64,000 nt of DNA, taken from Phaseolus vulgaris. Taxonomy: Eukaryota > Streptophyta > Magnoliopsida > Fabales > Fabaceae. The first letter of the stretch is position 1. The number at the start of each line of letters is the position of its first letter. The notes beneath the pieces were generated by a model. It worked only from the letters and a program-made list of their open reading frames with translations, was not told the origin of the DNA and did no database searches. Where the stretch lies: the NCBI RefSeq assembly GCF_000499845.2, contig NC_023749.2:18605138-18669137 (forward strand), given 5' to 3'. Shown here one piece after another: positions 21,922 through 31,952 of this stretch. The translations under genes were made by a program, and so were the position numbers.

Positions 21922-23534
21922 TGTTGAAGATGGTTGCTGCCCCTTCATGACATGTGTTTGATGAAGCCATTTGTGTAAATTTTACTTGTATTTACATTTG
22001 CTTTAAGGATGTCTTAGATATAGTTTAAAGGTTGTTTAGAGTAAGCTTTTTGCTAGGTAACTCACCTCTTAACCCCTGACCATGTGATAAGAGCAAGCAT
22101 AAGTTTTCTGAAACTGTTTTTCACATGTTCTGCAAAAATATCCTTACTGCATAAAAAGAAATGAATCTGTTCTTTTCTAAATGAATAGATTCTTTCTTAA
22201 ACTGATGCCTTGATTAAATGTTTTTTGAAAATCATTTTTTGTGCATCAACTGCTTTGACTAAGTCTTCATTCAATCAAAACGACTGTTTTTACTTGTTGA
22301 GAAGTTTCTGTTATCGTTTTGAAAATGAATATGTTCATCTGTAAATGAATAGATTCTTTTTAGTCTGGTGCCATGCTTACGTTTAAAAGGCTTTTTACGT
22401 TTTGCCCTTGCACCAGAGTTTTTGACTAAGTCTCCTTCACATAACAGATTCTCTAACTACCTTTAAAAATAAATCTGTTCATTTTAATTTCAATCTGTTC
22501 TTTTTATAACAGCTTTAACTGTTTTTTGAAAAACTGTTATAAGATGTTTTTCTATAAAAGGAGAGTTTGTTCCTGCGCTTAGTGATTGATCATACAATTG
22601 AGAAAACAAGTTTTACAACAGAAAAATAAGAATTTTCAAAGGATTAGCATGTGTTTTTGAAAGATTTTCCAAATCACAAAGTGTGCTTGTTCTTGGTTGG
22701 TTCTAAGGCTTGGTTAGAGGTGTTGTCACTGTGTGAGCAATCTGTTCTACTGGTCTAAGGCAGATTTCTGCATTCTCTATCAGGTGTATTTGTTTCTTTC
22801 TTCAATTCCTTGTAAAGTGGTGTTGTAAACTCTTCTTGATAGTGTTTCTTGAAAAATGTGTGTGCTGGAATAGTGTTTTTCAGCTAGTGCGCCAAGTTTC
22901 TTGTAGGGTTCAAGAACAGTGGCTGTGTAAGTGTGTTTGATACGTTTGTTTAGTGGATTTCACCTTGGATTAGGTGAGACTGGATGTAGCTCATTTGAGT
23001 GAACCAGTATAATTGTTGTGTGTTCAATTTCTCTTCATCCCTGCACTCTTTTATTGCTTTATCTGTTAATCTGTCAGAAATTAAATCTGTTCAATTAATA
23101 ATAAATCTGTTCTTTCTGGGTTTGTCTGTTCTGTTCTTGATTTCCGGAAAACCTATTTGGCTCTTTTAAAAAGGTTTACGAACTGTTGTATACAACTGGA
23201 ACTGTTTGATTGTGGAAGGTTACCCAATTAATTGTCAAGCTAGTAATTGAACACTTATCACTTGCTTTAGAATTTGAAGTTCACTGATTTTGGTTTTCAT
23301 AGTTTCATTTGTATTATCAATGTGTGTGTAGCTTGAAAATTAATCTGCTTAACATCAAGAAGTACTTAACTGATATAAACGATTTTAATACATAAACAGT
23401 GTAAAAATAAATATGTTCATTGCTAAATAAATTGATTTATTTTCTGTGTACTGTGATAAAATCTGAATCTGCGCGAAAGTTTTAAAAGGTCAATTCAGCC
23501 CCCCTCTTGAACTTTGACACTATTGAACCCAACA
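21922..23534 (+). mobile_element. solo LTR of a second Sirevirus-like family, nested in the copia element
   Basis: 1613 bp, TGTTGAAGATGG...GAACCCAACA, with terminal TGTTG/CAACA. Flanks are GATTT (21917-21921) and AATTT (23535-23539), a duplication with one mismatch. TATAAAAG is at 22553-22560. It holds several paired dyads of the type AAATGAATCTGTTCATTT instead of the AACCGATTG dyads of its host. Confidence 0.75.
22553..22560 (+). promoter_or_regulatory. TATA box of the nested solo LTR
   Basis: TATAAAAG in TTTCTATAAAAGGAGAG, about 630 bp into the LTR. Confidence 0.55.
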
Positions 23535-23715
23535 AATTTTATGTTGTGTATGAGTGTTTAAGTAAGCCTTATTTCTGCTGGTGTTAATGCTACTGTTTAT
23601 GTTTTTGCTCTAACCCTCTATCAGAGATATTGTGCTTTGCTTAAAATTTGTCTTGCAGGAACTGCATCAGATTCAATCAAATCCAACACAAGCAACCAGG
23701 GATTTGTCTTCATCA

Positions 23716-23728
23716 AATAGGGGGAGAT
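23716..23728 (+). other. polypurine tract of the copia element
   Basis: AAATAGGGGGAGA(T) directly before TGTTGAATC. This is the classical Sirevirus PPT form and it sets the 3' LTR start at 23729. Confidence 0.85.
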
Positions 23729-24848
23729 TGTTGAATCAAATGTGTCCAAGCTTTGAAGAATCCAAACCCTTTGAAGTTTGATGGAAGGCTGGCTCTTGCT
23801 GTTGCTGAGGTGTTTTAGAATAGGATCTGGGGTAGATTATCTGTGTAAATCCACTCTTGATTGAATCCAAAGCTTAAGCATTCTTAAACCTTTTAATTGA
23901 AAGTGTTTTTCAAACTAAGTGAAAAATGACCTGTTGTTTTGTCGAAACAACCGATTGTTTTATACTTAGGTGTTTTTAGAAAGGTTGAAAACTGTTTTTG
24001 ATGGTTGACTTGCTGTCAAACCAAAACCACCGATTGATTCGAGTATTCAACTGATTGTTTGTTTTGGGACCATAACAGAAAACTGTTTTGTGCTTTGACT
24101 GAGTTTTAAATGATTTTATAACTGAATACGCTCCAGTCTTAAGTGCTTTGACCAGTCTTTGAAAGCAATAAATAGTTTGTTATGTTTTTGTAACAAACAA
24201 CCAAGATTTAATCATAGAAAAACAGATTTGAGTTTTTCACTGATTTGGCTTTTGAAGAGTTGAAGTTTGCTTTTGAGATTGCTTTGATCAAGAGAGTGTG
24301 GAATAGGATTTTCATCTTGTATTGATTTCAGATCTTTCTGTAACAAGTGTAATCCTTTTGTACTTTGAGAAAACTCTGTGTGTGAAGCTGAGAAGTGCTG
24401 TGTGCTCTTGAGGTTGTCAAGATCAGCATTCTTGGTAGTGTTTGTGCTGAGCCAAAGGAAGTGTGTGTCTTGAGGGGATCAAGGTCACTTCTTTGGTGGT
24501 GTTGTAAGTAATCTAGGGTTGATTGCTTAGTGGATTCCCAGTGGTTTTTGGGAAGACTGGATGTAGCTCTTGGTTTAAGAGTGAACCAGTATAAACCTGT
24601 GTGTACAATCTCTCTATCTCTTGAAGTCTTTAATTTTAGTTTATATTTGTGAACTGGTATAAACAACCGATTGTTTCTGCGAAACAACCGATTGTTTTTC
24701 TGGTGCTGTGCTAAATTGCTTTGTGTTTTTGGCAAACTGAATTTTGAATCAAGTTTTCTTAAAAGAATTTCATTCTAGACTAAAAAGTTTGTGAAAACCT
24801 TCTTTAAACCATTCACCCCCCTCTAGTTTAAAGCCATCAAGTTTTACA
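23729..24848 (+). repeat. 3' LTR of the copia element
   Basis: TGTTGAATCAAA...AGTTTTACA followed by the ATAAA target duplication. It carries dyad pairs at the same relative places as the 5' LTR. A minus-strand 135-codon ORF over it (24328-24735) is chance. Confidence 0.9.
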
Positions 24849-24853
24849 ATAAA

Positions 24854-25544
24854 GACAAAGCAAAAGCCCAGTAAGAAGGACTCGACCACGAAGTGAAAGT
24901 CCTGAGAGGAATAATCGTACCAGACATAGGGTCCAATAGGTTATCAATACTATAGACGGGCCGATATCATTCGACATTCCCGGACGAGAATCAATACAAT
25001 AGCTGGAGGTTTTACGATAGATGGATATTCTAATTCAGCTAGAAAGAAGCATCTCTGGGCTATCTAGTTGGCCCATTCCACCTCCACTCGAAATCGACCG
25101 AGGATGCCCCTAATCACTTTCATCAACGACGACTTTACTGCAATAGATCCGACGTAAGACGATCCCATGGTGATTATCGTGGAAATAGATAAATTTGCAA
25201 TTACTAAGGTTCTGGTGGATTAGGGTAGCTCGGTGGACATCCTCTATTGAAAGACCTTCAAGAAAATGAGAATTCCAGAAACAAGAATTCAACCTTATGA
25301 TGAACAAATTGTTGGATTCTTAGGTGAGAGAGTGAATACAAGGGGTTTCATCGACCATTACTATGTTCGGAGGAGAAGGGTGTCTTAGTAAAACTATAAA
25401 ATCAGGTATTTATTGGTTAACTTAAATACCTCCTATAATATACTACTCGGACGATCATCCATAAATTGCTTAAAGGCGATAGTGTCCACCCCTCACCTAG
25501 CGAAGAAGTTTCCATCAACGATTGGAGATATTGTGATGGTTGGT
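24854..25544 (+). pseudogene. protease region of the outer gypsy pol
   Basis: Resumes the Tat-type polyprotein after the copia insertion: INTIAGGFTIDG, then MPLITFINDDFTAID, VLVD*GSSVDIL (the aspartic-protease DxGSS motif, with a stop just after Asp), MRIPETRIQPYDEQIVGF, NTSYNILLGRSSIN and KAIVSTPHLAKKFPSTIG. Several stops and probable frame changes. It ends at about 25545 where a minus-strand LTR begins. RT never follows. Confidence 0.75.
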
Positions 25545-27385
25545 ACCTTAATGACCGAATTTTTTTCTTGAATTTTGGATGGAGTTATGGTTTCCTTGAA
25601 GGTACATGATAGGTAGGGAGAGTGATTGGTTGGGTCATATCACTTGGAGAAAGGTGAAGAAGAAGATTAAGGTGTCTATCCTAGAGAGGCAAGACAAGAG
25701 GGTGAGATGACTAGCAATCTTGGCATTCATTAATCTTGAAAATTCATGAGCCAAGCACCCCTTTATATAGGATAGAGTTCTGGCCATTGTACAAGGGAAT
25801 TGGTGGCAAAATTCAAATTTAAAGGTTTGAAACTAGGCGCCTAAAATGATGTCACAAGGCAAGCATGACAAGGTGATGAGAATAAAAAAGATGCTATCAA
25901 TAGGAGGAATGGACAAGGGCCAAAACATTTAAAGTTCTTCTTATTAGTCTTTTCAAAAGATGAGGCCCAAGCCCAAGAAGGCCAAGCCCAACCCATGAGG
26001 AGTAAGGCCAAGCATTAATAAATGAGCATCAATGGATGTCTCTTTTTGTAATTACTTTTGTGTAGTTTTTAGTAGAACTTTAAAAGGAAGGTGTAGATAT
26101 TAAATAAGGGGTGCTAATGGACAAAACAAAGTCACACCTTCCATGTGACATAAAAGAGTAGGTGTAGATATAGTTTTAGGAGGTGCCAAAGTAGAAAAGC
26201 AAGTCACACTTCTCATGTGACTTGTTTTGGCTTCAATTTTGAATAGTCTAGTTTTTGAATTGTGCATTTTCATTTTCAGCCCTCTTCTACTATAAATACA
26301 GAGACCATGCTCTTGTAAAATTAGAATTAGAAATTGAAGAAAGGAGACTCTACTCAAATAGAGAGAGAATTGTGAGAGATTTGATCTCCTTCACTGGTCT
26401 TATCTTGTGAGCTTTCGAGGGCTTCAAGTGGCGGCAACTTGCACTCATCTTGGACCTTTCACCATCTAAGTGGCGTGTCCATCTCCTCCAAGTCTTCATC
26501 AAAATAAGTTCCTTCTTCATTCCATCTCCATTTCCATTTCGAATCATGTTTTAGCAATTCCAATTGGTTGTTTTTGTTCCTTTTGTGTTGTTCTTCAATA
26601 TCCACCGATTACTTTTGATTTTCTTGTGTTTCCTTTTCAATTCAACACTTAATTCTTCATTCAATCAGTTCATATGTGTTAGTGGCTGTTTTAATCGGTT
26701 CATTTGCCTTATATTGTGTTTTTACTTGATTTCATGTGTTGATCCTTGTTTTCCTTCAATTTCCGCACCATATTGTGTATAAAGATATGACACTTATGAT
26801 TCTTATGAGTTTGGCTCATCATTTGGAAGGCAATGTCCTCCATTGATGTGTCCTTAAGCCTTCTTATTGTATTGCACCTTGCCTTTTGTCAATTCAACTC
26901 ACATCACAAGGTGTGATCAATGTGACTCATTTTAGGTCTAAATGACCGGCCTAGGTTAATTAGGAGTCTTATAGAAACCTTAATTTAACCTAAGTTGGTT
27001 TTTAGATGCCTAAATCCAACCCTAATTAAAATTAAGAAAAATTACAAGTAAAATTCCTATTCTACTTTTGACAAAAATAAATTATACTCTACACTAGGTT
27101 TATGACATTTTTGAACATGTATAGTAAAGTTTCTCTACCATCAGTAGCAGAGTCCCAATTTTCTTGGATCTTCCTTGCCATTGACCTAGTTGTTGGGCCT
27201 AAGCTTGGCCTTCTTCCATCAACCCCTCCCTCTTGAAGAGGATTTGTCTTAAAAAATCACATGTTTTTGCTTCTTCATCTTCACTACTTGTAAAAAGTGT
27301 TAGATCCATAACATTGAAGGTAGCATGTACTCCATATTCCTCAGACATGTCCAATTGATATGCATTATAATTGATATTCTTGATA
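25545..27385 (-). mobile_element. minus-strand gypsy fragment: LTR plus polyprotein end
   Basis: On the minus strand, 27385-27262 encodes a chromovirus-type polyprotein tail (EEYGVHATFNVMDLTLFTSS). Then come a polypurine tract (GAGGGAGGGGT) and an LTR beginning TGATGGAAGAAGGCC at 27221 and running to about 25545. The LTR has TATATAAAGGGG (plus coordinates about 25771-25782) and is split by a plus-strand solo LTR. It is truncated at 27385, directly against the outer element's 3' LTR. Same broad family as the element at 1-1900. Confidence 0.7.
25874..26906 (+). mobile_element. solo LTR, gypsy-type, TSD CAAGG
   Basis: Begins TGATGAGAATAAAAAAG and ends CAACTCACATCA. CAAGG occurs at 25869-25873 and 26907-26911. 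A CTATAAATACAGAG TATA region is near 26290. It is homologous, in opposite orientation, to 35117-36173 (shared AAACATTTAAAGTTCTTC and similar blocks). Confidence 0.8.
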
Positions 27386-27387
27386 TC

Positions 27388-27672
27388 AGTTAATAACTGA
27401 TGTTCGACCCATCAAGGTCAAGGCCCATAAACTAATGCTATAAATATAACCTATGTGAAGGAGTAAGGTATGTTTTTCACATTTTACCAAAACACACCTA
27501 AAATAGAATACTTACTTGAGCGTCAAAGTATCATTCGCAGGTAATTCCCCGACCGATTGAGCGTCAACACTGAAGGAAGGAGAATTAAAGAAATCAGGAG
27601 ACCACCAACACATCAACAAATTGTACGTCCAGTCATAGGTACTATCTGGGGCCCTCAGTCTATACAAGTACA
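27388..27672 (+). repeat. 3' LTR remnant of the outer gypsy element
   Basis: Matches the right 60% of 14642-15106, starting at TTAATAACTGATGTTC and including ATGCTATAAATATAACC, CATTTTACCA(T/A)AACACACC and ACGTCCAGTCATAGGTACTA. It ends GTACA before TSD ATTTG. Its left part was lost next to the minus-strand fragment. Confidence 0.8.
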
Positions 27673-29656
27673 ATTTGCATTCGAAATGAATTCGTTGTGT
27701 ATTTAAATTTAAATAAAAAAGAGAAGTTTTAAAAATTTCCTCTCCTACCTCTCCTCTTTTTCAATTGTGATTTTATTCTTATCCTTTATAACCCTATATA
27801 TTTTCATATTTATCTCTCATTCCTTTCTTAGTGGTCTCACGCATTATCTGTAGTAAAGTGCGTGTGCATTCAAACTCCACAATCCAAGTAAGTACATGTT
27901 CTATCATTTTCAACTTTGTTTTCTTCTAATCATGGCCACATTTCAAGTCTTTGCTCTAAGGTCATTATTTTCAATGTTGCATCACATACACATAAGCAAA
28001 TATTGGGATTTTATTTGATGAATACTTTGGGGATCTCAATATTATAGGTTTAAGAAAGGGGTTTTTCTAGAAAAATGGTTAATTTTTGTTATATTTTAAA
28101 AATATTCTATTGAATGACTATGTTTGTATATGACTAAGATCATATCTATAATATTGATTACACTTTTTGCATCTACAATGTGATTCTTATTGAGTAAAAG
28201 AATTGAAGTTATTAATTTATAAAATAAACTAAACATATCTATTGAAAAAATAAAATAAAATGTATAAATTAAAGAAATAGGAAAAGCAAAATAAGATAAA
28301 TAAAAGAGATGAAATGTGAAGAGGATTAGTAATACACAGTTTCAGAATCTCAAAATTAGGGTTTTTGAGGCATTGAGGAGGCGGAAGACACAATGAAATG
28401 GTGGTGATGAAATGTGAAGAGGAATAACAATACACAGTTTCATAATCTCAAAATTAGGATTTTGGAGGCATTGAGGAGGCGAAAGGCACGACGGTAGTGG
28501 CAGCCAAGGAAGACTGTGTGCCCTTGCTTTAGATGTTGGAAGGGTCGACACTGAAGGCGTTTGCTCATGCAGTGGTGCACCACAACTTGGAACTTCTCGA
28601 TTTCTTCCTCCCCCATCTTCACTCACTTTGCTTTTTGACTCATTGTTAGGGTTTCGGTTCTTCCTCGCGTGCTTGAGAAATATACCTTTGTTATGAAAGA
28701 AAAGGCACCAAAATTGAATTTGCCTGCACTTGGGCTCTGCACAAAGAATATCAAATAGCACCAGACAATAGTTTTTAAGATGTTTTTATATTCTTTCTCT
28801 CACAGTTTTTTTATATATCACCCTTTTGCCTAAAAAAATTAACCGTCTATAAACCCACCACTTTTAGCATCTACATATTCATCTTTATTTGTACAATCTC
28901 TTCCAACAAATATCAATTTACTTAGTGAATTTAGGGAATCAAATGAAACATGTTCTAATTCTTAATTTTCCCGATGAAACCAAACTCGGCCATCGCGTTT
29001 AAGAGACATAAGCAATAACCTTGACTATCTCAAAATTCAGCTAGAGTATCTGATTATATTGAGATAATGTTATACCAACAGTTTTTCATTCCCTTTTCTC
29101 TTGAACTTTAATTTGATACAAACGTATTTCTACCTCAAAAGTGTTGTATTGCTTCATTTTGTGTGTAAAATGACTCCACCTAGAAAAATAGCTACAAGTA
29201 AAAAGAAGAAGATCATTCATAGGGGAGAGTCATCCAACTCCAAGCATATGTTCCACCTTTTCTAGAGCCATTGAATATGGGCATATTTTTCTCCATGCAC
29301 ACTCGAGCTAGATACTTGGAATTGAAGACACATATCCTTTTGCCAAAAAGAAAGGTCTAATGGAACCTAGAAGAATATTAAGCTTTCCAAAGAGAATACG
29401 AGGACCACAATTGGAACAAGTTGGCAAAATGAACAAATAATATCAAATGTGATTTGAAAGAATTATACACAAAATTTGTAAAATTGTTTTTTTGCATTAT
29501 GTGCAGCAACCTATGAATATGAGGACTAAAAAAATCAGGTATCTATTATTGGAAGAACAGGGAAACAATTATAACAAAAAATGAGAGGTTGAAGGAGAGG
29601 CAACATTGGAGGCTATAAAACAACTATTGGAGATCTTTTTTCTTCTTTCTTTCTTC
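27673..29656. other. spacer with a 97-bp duplication and a possible retroelement ORF remnant
   Basis: No intact gene. 28308-28500 is a tandem duplication (separate entry). At 29171 a plus-strand ATG begins MTPPRKIATSKKKK, followed after stops by RYLELKTHILLPKRKV and FQREYEDHNWNKLA. This is similar in flavour to retroelement-associated 'plant transposon protein' ORFs, but it is too broken to assign. Confidence 0.4.
28308..28500. repeat. 97-bp tandem duplication
   Basis: GATGAAATGTGAAGAGGA starts copies at about 28308 and 28405. Both contain CAATCTCAAAATTAGG-like and GAGGCATTGAGGAGGCG blocks. A minus-strand ORF of 139 codons (28342-28761) reads across both copies, producing a repeated LLNASK(I/T)LILR peptide. 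No known domain. Confidence 0.8.
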
Positions 29657-29860
29657 CACTACAACAAAATACGTATTCAACGACTCCGTATAAAGACGGT
29701 TTGTAAATAACAGTCATTGTAAAAGAGGCAGTGGCATTTTTTTGTAGTTTTTTCACAAAAATTTTCTAATTTTAACGATGGTTCCCGTCTGAATCGTCGT
29801 TATATGTCTGTTTTTGTGTAAACTACGACGATTCCTTGCTGGTTTGTCATTATATATGTG
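29657..29860. repeat. left terminal inverted repeat and subterminal repeats of the CACTA element
   Basis: CACTACAACAAAA terminus, then copies of GACGGTT/AACGATGG-type words (near 29687, 29700, 29775, 29800, 29823). The same words are dense at the other end. They are expected to be transposase-accessory binding sites in this superfamily; that role is from family knowledge. Confidence 0.7.
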
Positions 29861-30130
29861 CTCCTGGTCATTTTTTCGGGCGAGCTCTTCACTCTCACTC
29901 TTGTCATTCACTTCATCTTCTTCCTCTCACTTATTTTCTCTTTCCCTTCACCTTCACCTTCATCGCACATCGCGCCTCCCCATCAGACACAACCCCGCCG
30001 CACCTTCACCCTCTAACCCGTCCTCCCTGCGTCGTGCTAGTGCTGCTCTCTCAAGCGCTCTCAAACTCGTCGCTCGTGCACTGCGTGTCCAACCCTAGGG
30101 TTGCGCTCTCCTCCCTTCCTCCTTCCCTCC
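29861..30130 (+). other. putative 5' leader of the CACTA transcription unit
   Basis: CT-rich then GC-rich sequence, richer in C and G than anything around it, continued at 31085-31255 after a hAT-like insertion. Overlapping ORFs (29814-30098, 29836-30198) are Ser/His/Pro-rich and look like composition artefacts. It may be a captured gene fragment, which I could not identify. Confidence 0.35.
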
Positions 30131-31084
30131 TAAGGATGGCAAAGCAGGATGGGTTATGCAGGCCGGCTTGCGGCCTGCTAGTAAAAAGCGTGGAATGAGC
30201 TCAGTTTTTCAACCCGCTGACCCGCTCTAGCTCGCCTCGCATAACCCGCAGCCTGCGCGGGCCAACGACGGGGCAGGGTAGGCTGGCCTGCCAACCAACA
30301 AAAAAAATAAATTGTGTGTTGGCAGTGGAGTGACAAGATAGGTCTTCCCTTTTCCATTTCATTAATTCATTCCAACACGCTGATGCACACACTTTAGGTT
30401 TTCCAAGTGAACGTTGCAACATTCCATTCCGCTCCGCGCTGCTGCCGTACCATTGCACACACTTTAGGTTTTGCAAGTGAACGTTGAAATGTTCCATTTT
30501 GCTCCGCGCCACTCTACTGTCGCTACTGTCTCCATTCCACGCAAGGCATGTTTTTTAGCTACATATGATTTATGAGATTTGTGCATTTTTTTTTATTTAG
30601 GTCTTGTATGGCAAGCATGAGATGCTACTATATTGGGGATTGAAATGGAATAAATTGGGGATTGTGTATTCTAAATTTCAAATTACGTGCCAATTTTTAA
30701 GGAAAATATTAAGACAAGTAAAATGTTATCGTTTGCAAGCCTAAATTATATGCAAGTCTTTATTTGGTTTGAAATTTTGATATGATCGTTTATTGGATTC
30801 TAAATTCAATGTGATGATTTAATAATATAAGAGAAGATTGTATTTTTTATTTTTATATTATATGTTTATTCCATATAAACATAGTTGAACTTTTTATACC
30901 AATCATAGGACAAGAAAAAAAAGGTGCATGTGAGGGAAGTGAGACAACCATTTATAAAAAAAAGAATGCGGGTTGAACCTAATGCGGGGCAGGGCAGAGT
31001 ATCCAACCCACGTTCATTACACGGGACGAGCCAAGTACGGGCGGGCCTATGCGGGATGGCTTGGCCCGTTTTGTCATCCCTGTA
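30131..31084. mobile_element. hAT-like non-autonomous element nested in the CACTA leader
   Basis: Begins TAAGGATGGCAAAGC and ends, inverted, CAGGGATGACAAAACGGGCC, with strongly palindromic GC-rich ends (CGCATAACCCGCAGCC, GCGCGGGCCAACG). The 8-bp flanks TTCCCTCC and TACCCACT agree at only 5 of 8. Related to 63202-63980 by the shared end sequence. No transposase. Confidence 0.6.
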
Positions 31085-31383
31085 CCCACTCTCAAACCGC
31101 GCGCTCTGCACCGAAGGAGAACGCTGTTGCCGCGCCCCGTCGTCGTTGCTGCCGCATCGCCTCATTGCTACTACCGTCCCAGTGCTCCTCCACGCCGCTG
31201 GTTTTGCTTCGTCGTGCCACTGCTCATCCGTGCCACTTTTTCCAGCTAGGTTAGTGTTTTAGTATTTTTTATTTTTTTATTAGTTTTTTAATATTCTTTA
31301 TTTATTTTTTATTTTTTTTAATATTTTTTTGCTTATTTTATTAGTGTTTTAATAATCTTTACTTATTTTAATAAATTTGTGTA

Positions 31384-31702
31384 TGCAACGTGTTGATTTT
31401 GAGTCCGAGGGTTTATGATCCTTGACAATTTGGATTTTTTTTTATAATAAATTAGATAATATTTTTATACATTGAACGCGTTGATGTTGAGTTTGAGGGT
31501 GTCCGACCTTTGACAATTTTGATTTAGTTTCATTATGAATTAGATAATATTTGCGTTGATGCTGAGTCCGAAGGTGTCCGACCTTCAACAATTTTGATTT
31601 AGTTTCATTATAAATTAAATAATATTTGCGTTGATGTTGAGTTCGAGGGTGTCCGACCTTCAACAATTTTGATTTAGGTTTATGATGAATTAAATAGTTT
31701 TC
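31384..31702 (+). repeat. 75-bp tandem repeats just upstream of the TNP2 start
   Basis: Units start GCGTTGATG(T/C)TGAGT at about 31479, 31553 and 31628, with a weaker first unit at about 31388. Each contains GGTGTCCGACCTT(T/C)(G/A)ACAATTTT. The last unit ends ~20 bp before the ATG at 31719. A minus-strand ORF over it is a repeat artefact. Confidence 0.85.
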
Positions 31703-31718
31703 TTAGTTTACCAACTAT

Positions 31719-31952
31719 ATGGATCAGAGTTGGATTAATACACGATGTATAACTGATGCATACGAAAGAGGGGTGGAAGAATTCATACAGTTTGCACAAT
31801 ATAATGTCGTTAGTAATCATAACGGAGTAAGAATGAGGTGTCCTTGTGTGAATTGTTTGAATGGAAGAATATTGTATGTTTCCGAAATTAGAGAACATCT
31901 TTTGTGTGATGGATTTTTAAAAAAATTATACAACATGGACGTGACATGGTGA
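31719..31952 (+). pseudogene. CACTA transposase-associated domain (TNP2 N-terminus)
   Basis: 77 codons, MDQSWINTRCITDAY..GVEEFIQFAQ, then RMRCPCVNCLN and IREHLLCDGFL. This is the zinc-binding Transpos_assoc pattern (CPC..C, with a later HL...GF) at the N-terminus of plant TNP2 proteins. The ATG fits the usual start of the family. The frame stops at 31952, and the following WxxHGE region is frameshifted or lost. Confidence 0.8.

Larger units (their letters stand above)
16839..24848 (+). mobile_element. Sirevirus-type Ty1/copia element without pol, TSD ATAAA
   Basis: Flanked by ATAAA at 16834-16838 and 24849-24853. Two LTRs of about 1.12 kb (16839-17964, 23729-24848) are highly similar. PBS is at 17965, gag at 18025-19768, a 362-codon ORF at 20569-21657 and a polypurine tract at 23716-23728. 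No protease, integrase, RT or RNase H motif appears between gag and the 3' LTR, so the element is non-autonomous. A foreign solo LTR sits at 21922-23534. Confidence 0.9.
14642..27672 (+). mobile_element. outer Ty3/gypsy (Tat-type) element hosting nested insertions
   Basis: The 5' LTR begins TGTACCAGTC and the 3' LTR ends AAGTACA. The flanking 5-bp duplications are both ATTTG (14637-14641 and 27673-27677). Inside are PBS, gag and protease pieces in order on the plus strand, interrupted by a solo LTR (15506-16567), a copia element (16839-24848) and a minus-strand gypsy fragment (about 25545-27385). Without the insertions only about 2 kb of the element is left; RT, RNase H and integrase are gone. 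Dead element. Confidence 0.85.

Noticed and set aside
24328..24735. 135-codon minus-strand ORF and its 17489-17722 counterpart
   Set aside because: Both are antisense readings of the copia LTRs; they persist because the LTRs are near-identical.
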